This document shows, in pieces, positions 10,575 to 17,228 of a stretch of 21,212 nucleotides of DNA (position 1 is the first letter of the stretch; every line of letters begins with the position of its first letter). A model generated the notes under the pieces. The model saw only the letters and a list, made by a program, of their open reading frames with translations. It was not told the origin of the DNA and made no database searches. Origin of the DNA: DASWED01 sp036394995 (lineage in GTDB: Bacteria > Actinomycetota > UBA4738 > JACQTL01). The stretch lies in contig DASWED010000038.1 in the NCBI GenBank assembly GCA_036394995.1, positions 1-21,212 of the forward strand, in the 5' to 3' direction. The position numbers were made by a program, and so were the translations under genes.

Positions 10575-11099
10575 CTAGCTGCGGCTCGGGAAGATGCCCT
10601 GTAGGGCGATGCAGAAGTTCAGCGTCAGGTATGGCTGCTCGTTGGTGTGCGGCTGGCTGCCGCCGACGTTCGAGATCACCGCCGGAGCGAGCGTGGTCAG
10701 GTTCCCCTGGGGCGGCGCGTAGATCTTCGCCTGGGTGTCGGCGAACAACGCGTTCGTGGGGTCCGTCGTGTTCGGGTTCGGCGTGTCCCGGTCCGACTTC
10801 GTCGAACCGGTCAGGAGATGAAGATGCGTCGGCAGCTGTTGGATGTTCAGCGTCACGCTCGTGGATCCCGCGGTCTCACCCTGGGTGTGCCCGTTGCCCA
10901 CGTGGATCGGGATCCTCCCCTGCATGTTCGGCAGGGCGAACGTCGTCTGGCCGTTGCCCCCGTACATGGTGCCCAGCAGGGAGAACAGGGCCTGGTTCTG
11001 GTTGATCGGCAGGACTTGTCCGTTGCACTGGGCCCAACCCTTCGGGGCGTAGACGAACGAGAAGATCCGCAGCTCTCCCAAGAACGGGGTCCCACTCAT
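10575..11099 (-). CDS. Phage tail-collar domain protein, paralogue 3 (gene-order first)
   Basis: A 174-aa tail-collar protein, first of the three in transcription order. The collar domain reads GELRIFSFVYAPKGWAQCNG, then LFSLLGTMYGGNG, FALPNMQG and IPIHVGNG; the central loop is Asp/Asn/Thr-rich; the end is GGSQPHTNEQPYLTLNF followed by CIALQG. The His-x-His pair is His92/His94 (THLHL), and cysteines are at 25 and 163. ATG 11099 has GGGAGGAAG six bases upstream. It lies 67 nt after the stop of the giant beta-helix gene, the largest gap in the operon, and that gap shows no clear terminator. The three paralogues are similar along the collar domain and C-terminus but diverge in the middle, as expected for duplicated fibre subunits. 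Confidence 0.92.
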   Translation of the reverse strand: MSGTPFLGELRIFSFVYAPKGWAQCNGQVLPINQNQALFSLLGTMYGGNGQTTFALPNMQGRIPIHVGNGHTQGETAGSTSVTLNIQQLPTHLHLLTGSTKSDRDTPNPNTTDPTNALFADTQAKIYAPPQGNLTTLAPAVISNVGGSQPHTNEQPYLTLNFCIALQGIFPSRS

Positions 11100-11166
11100 C
11101 AGCTTCCTCCCTCTTGCGTTCGGCGGCTGAATCTCATCCCTTTTCCGTCGAGCCTCTCTCGTGCGC

Positions 11167-14100
11167 TCAGGAGGGCTGCGTGCAGGCGGCACCGCCGCCG
11201 AAGCCGGTGCCGCCCACCGCGTTCGTGGCGGTGACCGTGTTGGCGTCCGCCCCCTGGTTGGGCGTCAGGGTGTTCTGGGCAGCCAGGAAGTTCTGCACCG
11301 CGGTCATGTCGGTCGCGCTCCCCCCGTAGCCCGGCAGGCGGAACGTGATCCCAGTGAACCGGTTCCGGACCCTGATGGTGGACCCGGCCGTCCCCGTCGC
11401 CCTCGTCACGTTGTTGGTCTTGACGTCGGCGCAGACGCTGTTCGTGTCGCCGGCACCGGTCCCCGCGTTGACCAGGATCCCGTGCTGGCCCGCCGAGGGC
11501 GTGGTGAGGTTCATCGTGTTGCTGGTGATGGTCACGTCCATCGGGCTCGAGCTCGAGCCCACGTTGCCGGCCGACGCGTTGATGAGACCACCGCTCGACC
11601 AGGTGACGTTGTTGCCGCTCACCTTGCTCACGTAGGCCCCGTCGCCGGTGTCACTCAGGTTGATGGCCGACGACGCCGCGAGCGTGGCGTCGTGCGTGAT
11701 GGTGTTGTTCAGCACCGATCCGCTCATGAGCCCGGTGACGTTCGCCCCGGTGAACAGGTTGATCGCCACGGACGAGGAGTAGCCGGCCAGGTACTGCAGC
11801 GTGTTGCCCTGGATCAGGTAGTGGAATTCCCCGGTCGAGTTCTGGGCCAGATCCAGCTGGACGAAGGACGTGTCGAACGTGTTGGGGTCGCCGGGGTTCG
11901 AGCCTCCGACGTTCACGGTCATGTTGGAGCTCCCGTTGGCCACCGCCTGGATGCCGCGGGGCGATCCGGAGCCCGCGAGCACCCCGCTCTGGTGGTTCAC
12001 GAACGAGCTGCCCTTCACGGTGGCGGTCATGGTGGCGCTGTTGTTCGCCACCAGCAGCATGTCGTCCTGCGACGATGCGAACACCGGGTTGTTGAGGTTG
12101 GAGTTCGTCACGTTCAGCGTCAGCGTGCCGCCGAGATTGTTCACCCGGAGGTTGTCGCCGAAGCCGCCGTTGATCGTGCTGGACGTGATGTTGGCGGTGC
12201 CGGTGAGCGATCCGTTGGTCGAGCTGACATCGAACACCACCGCGCCCTCGATCGGCGGGCTCGCGATGCTGGAGCCGTTGGTGCCGTTCACGACCACGCC
12301 CTGCATCGTGAGCCCGTTGACCTGACCCCCGAAGATCGCGAAGTTGTCGAAGTCGTGCAGGTTCATCGAGGAGAACGACGGCGACTTCGTGTTGTTCAGA
12401 TAGATCCCGATGCCCTGCGACGTCGAGCCATCGGCCCCGCTCTTGTGCTGGATGGTCCCGCCGGTGCCGTTGGCGTTGTTGGACCCGTCGCCCACGACGG
12501 TGAGCCCGCCGGACGTCCCGGTGGTGTCGAGGATGATCCCGTCACCGGTGGTCCCCGAGCCGGTGCCCGCGTTGATCGACTTGAACGTCAGGCCGCTCGC
12601 CCCGATCGTGGTGCCGGTCACGTTGAGCGCGGTGCTCGTGGTGGTGGCGAGGGTGTTGGAGCTGCCGGTCACGGTCACGGTGCCGCCGTTGGTGGCCGTG
12701 AAGGCGGCGTTCGAGCCGGTGGAGAGGTTGACCCCGCCGGAGAACGTGACCCCGCCGCCGGAGCCGCCCTGGTCGTTGTTGTCGAGCAGGACCCCGGTGC
12801 CGCCGAGTGGCGTCCCGACCGAGCCCAGCGCCCCGCTGAACGTCACGACGGCGTCGGCGGACTTGTTCTGGACCGTGACGGCACGGCCGGAGCTGATGTT
12901 CGAGATGGCCCCGGCGTCGCTGAAGTTCCCCGAGCCACCGTCGATGAACACCGCGCCGGTGGTCGTGTTCTGGATCGTGCCCGCCGAGATGCTGGTGGGG
13001 GCGTTCACCGCGGTCAGGCTGATGCCGGTCCCGGCGCCGTCCTTCGAGACGTCGGTGAAGTCGAGCGTGCCGTCCACGTTGTTGAGCAGCAGCGCGGTGC
13101 CGGTGGTGCTGGTGACCGACGTCTGCGACACACTCACGCCGGTCACGGGCGCCGCGTTCGTCAGGCCGGTGTTCGCGCCGCTCGAGATGGCCACGCCCTG
13201 GAGCTTGGAGTTCGTGGCCAGGGTCACGGTGCCCCCGACCGTGGGCGCCGCGCCCCCGAGCGAGGGTCGGGTGTCGAGCGTCCCGTTCGCCGGCACGACG
13301 ACGCCCAGCAGCGTGTCGAAGGAACCGGAGGCGCCCTGCCCGATGAGGTGCTCACCGACGAACAGCGTGTGCCCGGTGGCGTAGGTCCCCGAGAACAGGA
13401 AGATGCGATCGCCGGTCCCCCGTCCGGCCGGGAGGTCGGACAGGGCCTGGAACGGGTCGGTGAGCCGCCCGGTCCCGCCCGGGGTCGCCGAGTCGTCGAC
13501 GAACCACAGGTCGGTTCCGCCCACCGTGACGCTCACCGTCGCCGGCGCGCTGCACATCTGGGGGGCGACCGGCGCGCCGTCGTCGCACACCGTGTACTGG
13601 AACGAAGCCGCACCCGTGTACCCGGGCGGCGGGTTGTAGGTGTAGGTGCCGGTGGAGGCGTCGGTGAGGACCACGTCGGCCCCGGCCGGCGTCACGTTCG
13701 TGAATATGCCGCTCACCGTCAGGTCGCCGAGCGGGTCGTCGACGTCGCTGGCGCCGTCCTTCAGCTTCTCGGTGTCGCCGGCGCCGATCGTGACGCGGAT
13801 CCCCGAGCTGGTGCTGAGCGTGTGGGCCGCCGCCGTCGGGGCGTCGTTCACCGCGACCACTGTGATCGAGACGGTCGCGGGCGCGGAGTCCACAGTCCCG
13901 TCGTTGACCTTGAAGTCGAAGGAGTCCGGGCCGTTGTAGTTCAGAGCCGGCGTGTAGTCCACCTGGGCCGAGCACGTGTTCACGGCCGAGCAGTCCGCCG
14001 CCGGGGTGGTGGTGTCCAGGCCGCCGTGCGACGGCCCCGACGTGACGGTGAACGTCAGCGGATCGTCGTCGGCGTCGCTCGCCGTCAGCGTGATCGTCTT

Positions 14101-15399
14101 CAGCGTGTCCTCGTTCGTGGACGTCGACTGGGCGTCCGCGACCGGAACCTGGTTCGAGGCCTGCACGTCGATCGACACGATGGCGGCGGGTGAGAACGCA
14201 ACCCCGTCCGTGGCGGCATACGTGAACGTGTCGGTTCCCGTGAACGTGCCGTCCGGCGTGTACAGGAAGGAACCGTCCGCGTTGACGTCGACCGTCCCGT
14301 GGGCCGGGACCGTCGCGCCCTCCGCGCTCAGGCCGTCGCCCGCGTCGGCGTCGGTGTCGTTCCCGAGCACGCCGGGGGCCGCCACGAAGAGGAGCCCGTT
14401 GTCGAAGGTGACGTAGTCGGGCTCCAGGCCGGCCGCAGGGTCGGCGACCGCCACCGGGGCGTTGTTGGGCGCCGCCACGGAGTCGCAGTGCACCACCGTG
14501 TCGCCGGGGTCGGAGTCACACGCGTTGGTCCCATCCTTGCCGTTGATGGTGTCGTTCCCGTTCACGCCGTCCGCGCCGCGCAGCAGGTCGTTCCCGGCGT
14601 TGCCGAGGATGGTGTCGCCACCCGAGCCGCCGACGACCGTGTCGTCGTTGCCGCCGCCGCGGACGGTGTCGTCCTCCGAGTCTCCCCGGACCGCGTCCGC
14701 GCCCTTGTTCCCGTTCTCCTGGTCGGCCCCGGCGCCCCCGTCGAGGGAGTCGGCCCCGCTCCCGCCCGTGAGCTTGTCCGCGCCGCCCTGGCCGTCGACC
14801 ACGTCGTTGCCGACGCGTCCGGTCATGGTGTCCCCGCCGGCGCCGCCGAGGAGCGAGTTCGGGCCGGAGTCGCCGATGATGCGGTCTGCGAACGGCGAGC
14901 CGATGACGTTCTGCACGGTTCCGCCCGTGAAGGTGTCGTGGCCCAGATCGCCGTCCGCGTCGTCCGCGCACGGAGCGCCGGCGCACAGCACGAGCACGGT
15001 CCCGCTCAGGTCGATCCGCAGCGGCGCCGCGCCCGACGTGTCGTCGGAGTAGTCGGCGGTGTTCACGCCGGCGCCCCCGTCGAGGGAGTCGTTCCCCGGG
15101 CCGCCGCGCAGGAGGTCGTTGTCGCCCTCGCCGAAGAGTGAGTCGTCGCCGCCCAAGCCGATCAGGACGTCGTTCCCGCCGCCCCCGCACATCACGTCGG
15201 GCCCGGCGGTGCCGATGAACGTGTTGTTCTCGGGGCCGCCCGTGAAGGCGGGGTCGCACACCAGTCGGCCGTGGAACCGGACATGATCGGTCATTGCTCC
15301 GCGACTCGCCGCGGCCGCGCTCCCTCCCAGCAAGGCGAGTCCGAGCACCGTCAGGAACGCAAGCGGAACGAGCGAAGCGGAGCGACGAACGAGACGCAT
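11167..15399 (-). CDS. Giant secreted RTX / cadherin-like / beta-helix protein
   Basis: A 1410-aa predicted surface or extracellular protein, first gene of the operon. In order: Sec signal peptide (1 to about 32; RRSAS, then a hydrophobic core and SAAAAS); RTX-type Asp/Gly nonapeptide repeats (about 59-307; GGxGNDxLxG pattern, presumed calcium-binding) closing with a Cys-containing cap (NACDSDPGDTVVHCDS); three cadherin-like/Big_9-type domains (about 311-412, 415-516, 517-625) with NxAPVA starts and GTDTFTY or GPDSFDFKVND strands; and from about 627 (DLWFVDDSA, LIGQGASG) a long Gly/Thr/Asn/Ser-rich parallel beta-helix, ending near residue 1340. A short tail contains TFRLPGYGG and ends AACTQPS. 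No LPxTG or C-terminal membrane anchor is visible. ATG 15399 has GGGGGAGGAG five to ten bases upstream. Function is inferred as adhesin or fibre scaffold; RTX placed before, not after, the passenger-like part is unusual. Confidence 0.93.
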   Translation of the reverse strand: MRLVRRSASLVPLAFLTVLGLALLGGSAAAASRGAMTDHVRFHGRLVCDPAFTGGPENNTFIGTAGPDVMCGGGGNDVLIGLGGDDSLFGEGDNDLLRGGPGNDSLDGGAGVNTADYSDDTSGAAPLRIDLSGTVLVLCAGAPCADDADGDLGHDTFTGGTVQNVIGSPFADRIIGDSGPNSLLGGAGGDTMTGRVGNDVVDGQGGADKLTGGSGADSLDGGAGADQENGNKGADAVRGDSEDDTVRGGGNDDTVVGGSGGDTILGNAGNDLLRGADGVNGNDTINGKDGTNACDSDPGDTVVHCDSVAAPNNAPVAVADPAAGLEPDYVTFDNGLLFVAAPGVLGNDTDADAGDGLSAEGATVPAHGTVDVNADGSFLYTPDGTFTGTDTFTYAATDGVAFSPAAIVSIDVQASNQVPVADAQSTSTNEDTLKTITLTASDADDDPLTFTVTSGPSHGGLDTTTPAADCSAVNTCSAQVDYTPALNYNGPDSFDFKVNDGTVDSAPATVSITVVAVNDAPTAAAHTLSTSSGIRVTIGAGDTEKLKDGASDVDDPLGDLTVSGIFTNVTPAGADVVLTDASTGTYTYNPPPGYTGAASFQYTVCDDGAPVAPQMCSAPATVSVTVGGTDLWFVDDSATPGGTGRLTDPFQALSDLPAGRGTGDRIFLFSGTYATGHTLFVGEHLIGQGASGSFDTLLGVVVPANGTLDTRPSLGGAAPTVGGTVTLATNSKLQGVAISSGANTGLTNAAPVTGVSVSQTSVTSTTGTALLLNNVDGTLDFTDVSKDGAGTGISLTAVNAPTSISAGTIQNTTTGAVFIDGGSGNFSDAGAISNISSGRAVTVQNKSADAVVTFSGALGSVGTPLGGTGVLLDNNDQGGSGGGVTFSGGVNLSTGSNAAFTATNGGTVTVTGSSNTLATTTSTALNVTGTTIGASGLTFKSINAGTGSGTTGDGIILDTTGTSGGLTVVGDGSNNANGTGGTIQHKSGADGSTSQGIGIYLNNTKSPSFSSMNLHDFDNFAIFGGQVNGLTMQGVVVNGTNGSSIASPPIEGAVVFDVSSTNGSLTGTANITSSTINGGFGDNLRVNNLGGTLTLNVTNSNLNNPVFASSQDDMLLVANNSATMTATVKGSSFVNHQSGVLAGSGSPRGIQAVANGSSNMTVNVGGSNPGDPNTFDTSFVQLDLAQNSTGEFHYLIQGNTLQYLAGYSSSVAINLFTGANVTGLMSGSVLNNTITHDATLAASSAINLSDTGDGAYVSKVSGNNVTWSSGGLINASAGNVGSSSSPMDVTITSNTMNLTTPSAGQHGILVNAGTGAGDTNSVCADVKTNNVTRATGTAGSTIRVRNRFTGITFRLPGYGGSATDMTAVQNFLAAQNTLTPNQGADANTVTATNAVGGTGFGGGAACTQPS
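14480..15225 (-). repeat. Coding repeats: RTX calcium-binding nonapeptides
   Basis: This stretch of the giant gene encodes about 15-20 copies of the GGxGxDxxx nonapeptide in two blocks. They are separated by an insertion (around residues 110-160) that contains two close cysteines (CAGAPC) and an NVIGSPFADRIIG motif. In RTX proteins the Asp side chains of such repeats bind calcium and drive folding into a beta-roll outside the cell. Visible copies include GGGGNDVLIG, GGPGNDSLDG, GRVGNDVVDG, GGSGADSLDG and GNAGNDLLRG. Several copies are degenerate. Confidence 0.85.
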
Positions 15400-15420
15400 G
15401 AAACTCTCCTCCCCCAGCGA

Positions 15421-15440
15421 GGCCCGATGGATCATCGGCC
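15421..15440 (-). promoter_or_regulatory. Leader hairpin before the giant surface-protein gene
   Basis: CCGATG (15424-15429) and CATCGG (15433-15438) form a perfect 6-bp stem with a 3-nt loop. Two further G-C pairs are possible with one bulged C. It sits about 10 nt upstream of the Shine-Dalgarno in the predicted mRNA leader, so it could be an operator or an RNA element affecting ribosome loading. No known riboswitch consensus was recognised. Confidence 0.35.
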
Positions 15441-15517
15441 CACACCGGCCCGGCAGTCAAGACAAAAGTGGTTCGAGCGGAATTGGGCGAACCCGCGACG
15501 CTCGGGTGTGTCGGCAG

Positions 15518-15546
15518 ACTGTAGCGATCTGTCCCGAATCAGGCAA
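15518..15546 (-). promoter_or_regulatory. Candidate housekeeping-type promoter for the collar operon
   Basis: On the - strand, TTGCCT (15546-15541) and TACAGT (15523-15518) are separated by exactly 17 nt. Each matches four of six bases of the -35 and -10 consensus, and TACAGT fits the actinobacterial TANNNT -10 rule. The predicted start site near 15511 would give a leader of about 110 nt before the ATG at 15399. Confidence 0.5.
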
Positions 15547-15598
15547 GGGTTCCTCGATATTTCGGGGGGATGGACCGCCTCGGGCCGTTCGGGGCAAT

Positions 15599-15613
15599 TC
15601 CCGACTCTCGGGA
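15599..15613. repeat. Short inverted repeat in the control region
   Basis: TCCCGA (15599-15604) and TCGGGA (15608-15613) are perfect inverted copies around a CTC spacer. The site is 53 bp upstream of the candidate -35 of the - strand operon and about 75 bp upstream of the + strand -10. It may be a regulator half-site pair, or chance in GC-rich DNA. Confidence 0.3.
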
Positions 15614-15686
15614 GGGCGTTTTCGCCCGCGGATCGCACGCTCTTCGCCGTGGGTCCCCGGGGAGGCAGCCGGCGCATGACCAACGC

Positions 15687-15700
15687 TGTAATGGTGTAAT
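15687..15700 (+). promoter_or_regulatory. TGTAAT direct repeat overlapping an extended -10
   Basis: TGTAAT occurs at 15687-15692 and again at 15695-15700, an 8-bp period. The second copy is preceded by TGG, giving an extended -10 (TGnTGTAAT, five of six matches to TATAAT); no -35 is evident, which an extended -10 can tolerate. Transcription would start near 15707, 30 nt before the ATG. Because the downstream product resembles a ribbon-helix-helix protein, the repeat could be its autoregulatory operator. Confidence 0.45.
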
Positions 15701-15736
15701 CTCACTTGCACATAGCCGAGCACGGAGGTGCGGACG

Positions 15737-16258
15737 ATGGCCGAGCATGACGAGAAGCTCAGCGGGTGGTTCGCCGGGAGGATCCCGGACGGGTGGTTCG
15801 CCGGAACGCCGGAGGTGACCTTCGACCGGGAGGAGATCCTGATCGTCGGGACCCTGGCCGAGCCGGAGGCCGGCGGGGACGCGACCGAGGCGACGAAGGA
15901 GGCGGCCCGCGAGGGCCGGGTCCGGCAGTTCCGGGAGGACACCCGGGAGCAGCGGATGAAGATCGCCCGCGAGGCCGAGCGGAGGTTCGGGCGGAAGGTG
16001 TCGTGGGGCGTCCGGATCGGCGACGACACGTCGCTGTTCACCACGCTCTCGATGCCGGTGATGACCAGGCTCCGGATGCGCGAGCGGGAGGTCCTCGACA
16101 CGCTGGTCGACGCCGGGGTGGCCCGCAGCCGGAGCCACGCCCTGGCCTGGTGCGTGAAGCTGGTCGCGGACAACCAGGGCGAGTGGCTGAAGGACCTCCA
16201 GGAGGCCCTGGTGGCGGTCCAGCAGGTCCGTGCGGCCGGGCCGGTGACGGAGGCCTGA
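15737..16258 (+). CDS. Conserved actinobacterial protein with ribbon-helix-helix-like C-terminal segment
   Basis: A 173-aa soluble protein of unproven function; I believe it belongs to a family common in actinobacteria but annotated only as hypothetical. The N-terminus carries a duplicated WFAG motif (GWFAGRIPDGWFAGTPEV; the DNA repeats GGGTGGTTCGCCGG) followed by DREEILIVGTL. A charged helical middle (about 52-90) follows. Residues 105-145 look like a ribbon-helix-helix unit: a short strand SMPVMTRLR, helix EREVLDTLVDAGVA, then SRSHALAWCVKLV, resembling CopG-like regulators. ATG 15737 has GGAGG eight bases upstream; the in-frame GTG at 15728 would overlap that site. The TGTAAT repeat in its promoter fits an autoregulator. 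No toxin partner is adjacent, so an antitoxin role is not supported. Confidence 0.8.
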   Translation: MAEHDEKLSGWFAGRIPDGWFAGTPEVTFDREEILIVGTLAEPEAGGDATEATKEAAREGRVRQFREDTREQRMKIAREAERRFGRKVSWGVRIGDDTSLFTTLSMPVMTRLRMREREVLDTLVDAGVARSRSHALAWCVKLVADNQGEWLKDLQEALVAVQQVRAAGPVTEA

Positions 16259-16260
16259 GC

Positions 16261-16276
16261 GCGGGGCGCGCCCCGC
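16261..16276 (+). terminator. GC-rich palindrome after the RHH-like gene
   Basis: GCGGGGCGCGCCCCGC is a perfect 16-base palindrome that can fold as a 6-bp stem with a CGCG loop, starting three bases after the stop codon. No T-run follows, so it would be an actinobacterial-style hairpin terminator or a pause, not a classical intrinsic terminator. Confidence 0.45.
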
Positions 16277-16282
16277 AGGCCG

Positions 16283-16288
16283 TAGGCT
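16283..16288 (+). promoter_or_regulatory. Candidate -10 for the first LLM oxidoreductase
   Basis: TAGGCT fits the TANNNT -10 pattern and lies directly after the palindrome and 33 nt before the ATG at 16322. I see no convincing -35. This is a weak call based on position and pattern only. Confidence 0.3.
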
Positions 16289-16321
16289 GGCGGTCTCCGG
16301 CCACCGAAAGGCAGGTTCCGC

Positions 16322-17194
16322 ATGGAGATCGGACTGCAGATCCCGTCGTTCACGTGGGGAGAGGACGGCGACATCGGCCCCACGCTGGGCCGCATCGGGG
16401 AGGCCGCCGACCGGTCGGGGTTCCATTCGATGTGGCTGATGGACCACTTCTTCCAGATCCCCGGCGTGGGGGACGTGCGCCAGCCGATGCTCGAGGCCTA
16501 CACGACCCTGGGGTACCTGGCGGCACGGACCTCCCGCCTGGGCCTGGGGACGCTCGTCACCGGCGTGACGTACCGCTACCCGGGGATCCTGGCGAAGACC
16601 GTCACGACGCTCGACGTGCTGTCGGGGGGCCGGGCCTGGCTGGGGATCGGGGCCGCGTGGAACCAGCACGAGCACCAGGGGCTCGGCGTCCCGTTCCCCC
16701 CGGTGAGGGAGCGATTCGCGCGGCTCGAGGACGCCCTGCGCATCCACCTCCAGATGTGGAGCGACGACGAGGGGTCGTTCGAGGGGAAGACCACGCGCCT
16801 CGCGGAGACCATCAACCATCCCCAGGCCCTCCAGAAGCCCCGCCCGAGGATCCTGATCGGCGGGAGCGGGGAGCGGGTGACCCTCCGCCTGGTGGCCCGG
16901 TACGCGGACGCGTGCAACCTGTTCGGCGACGCGTCGACGGCCCGGCACAAGCTGGCGGTGCTCCGGGAGCATTGCGAGCGCGAGGGCCGCGACTACGACG
17001 AGATCTGGAAGACCGTGTACTACCGGCTGGACCCGGGTCGTGAGGGGGTCCGCGTCCCCCAGATGATCGACGAGCTGGGGGCGCTGGCCGAGGCCGGGGT
17101 CCAGGGGACGATCGGCGGGCTCCGGGGCGTCCAGTACATCGAACCGATCGAGATCGTGGGCCGGGAGGCCATCCCGAAGGTCGCGGACCTGTAG
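16322..17194 (+). CDS. LLM-class (luciferase-like) F420/flavin-dependent oxidoreductase
   Basis: A 290-aa member of the bacterial luciferase-like superfamily, an (alpha/beta)8 barrel using coenzyme F420 or FMN. Visible family features: strand MEIGLQIPSF; AADRSGFHSMWLMDHFF (the DH pair near residues 42-43); the LGLGTLVTGVTYRYPGILAK segment (about 75-94) that forms the cofactor cavity; LSGGRAWLGIGAAWNQHEH (about 101-119); PRILIGGSGER and DACNLFGDA near the phosphate site. AAAGGCAGG precedes the ATG by eight bases. The second, related gene follows 34 nt later, probably in one transcript. F420 use is likely in an actinobacterium but not proven by sequence; the substrate is unknown. Confidence 0.93.
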   Translation: MEIGLQIPSFTWGEDGDIGPTLGRIGEAADRSGFHSMWLMDHFFQIPGVGDVRQPMLEAYTTLGYLAARTSRLGLGTLVTGVTYRYPGILAKTVTTLDVLSGGRAWLGIGAAWNQHEHQGLGVPFPPVRERFARLEDALRIHLQMWSDDEGSFEGKTTRLAETINHPQALQKPRPRILIGGSGERVTLRLVARYADACNLFGDASTARHKLAVLREHCEREGRDYDEIWKTVYYRLDPGREGVRVPQMIDELGALAEAGVQGTIGGLRGVQYIEPIEIVGREAIPKVADL

Positions 17195-17228
17195 GAATTC
17201 GCAGGCGCGGGTCGCGGTTGGACGGGAC

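Larger units (their letters stand above)
15400..15736. other. Divergent intergenic control region (337 bp)
   Basis: This gene-free stretch separates the - strand collar operon from the + strand ribbon-helix-helix-like gene. It contains the candidate promoter for the operon (15518-15546), a hairpin in its leader (15421-15440), a second small inverted repeat (15599-15613) and the TGTAAT direct repeat with extended -10 for the + strand gene (15687-15700). A short open frame at 15432-15683 on the - strand has no Shine-Dalgarno and biased composition, and I do not call it. Confidence 0.7.

Noticed and set aside
9504..11099. Prophage or tailocin remnant
   Set aside because: Only collar-domain genes are phage-like. 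There is no baseplate, sheath, tube, capsid, terminase, lysis or integrase gene, and the collar genes are coupled to non-phage genes.
11161..14193. 1010-codon open frame on the + strand antisense to the giant surface gene
   Set aside because: Its translation is Arg/Gly/His/Val-rich without domains and has no ribosome-binding site; the - strand frame has clear RTX, cadherin-like and beta-helix domains. It is a high-GC shadow.
15399..15435. Upstream start (15435) for the giant protein
   Set aside because: It would put 12 residues with Glu pairs before the signal peptide and has no ribosome-binding site; ATG 15399 has an excellent one.
15432..15683. 83-codon - strand frame in the divergent control region
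   Set aside because: No ribosome-binding site, no recognisable family, and it overlaps the predicted operon promoter and leader.
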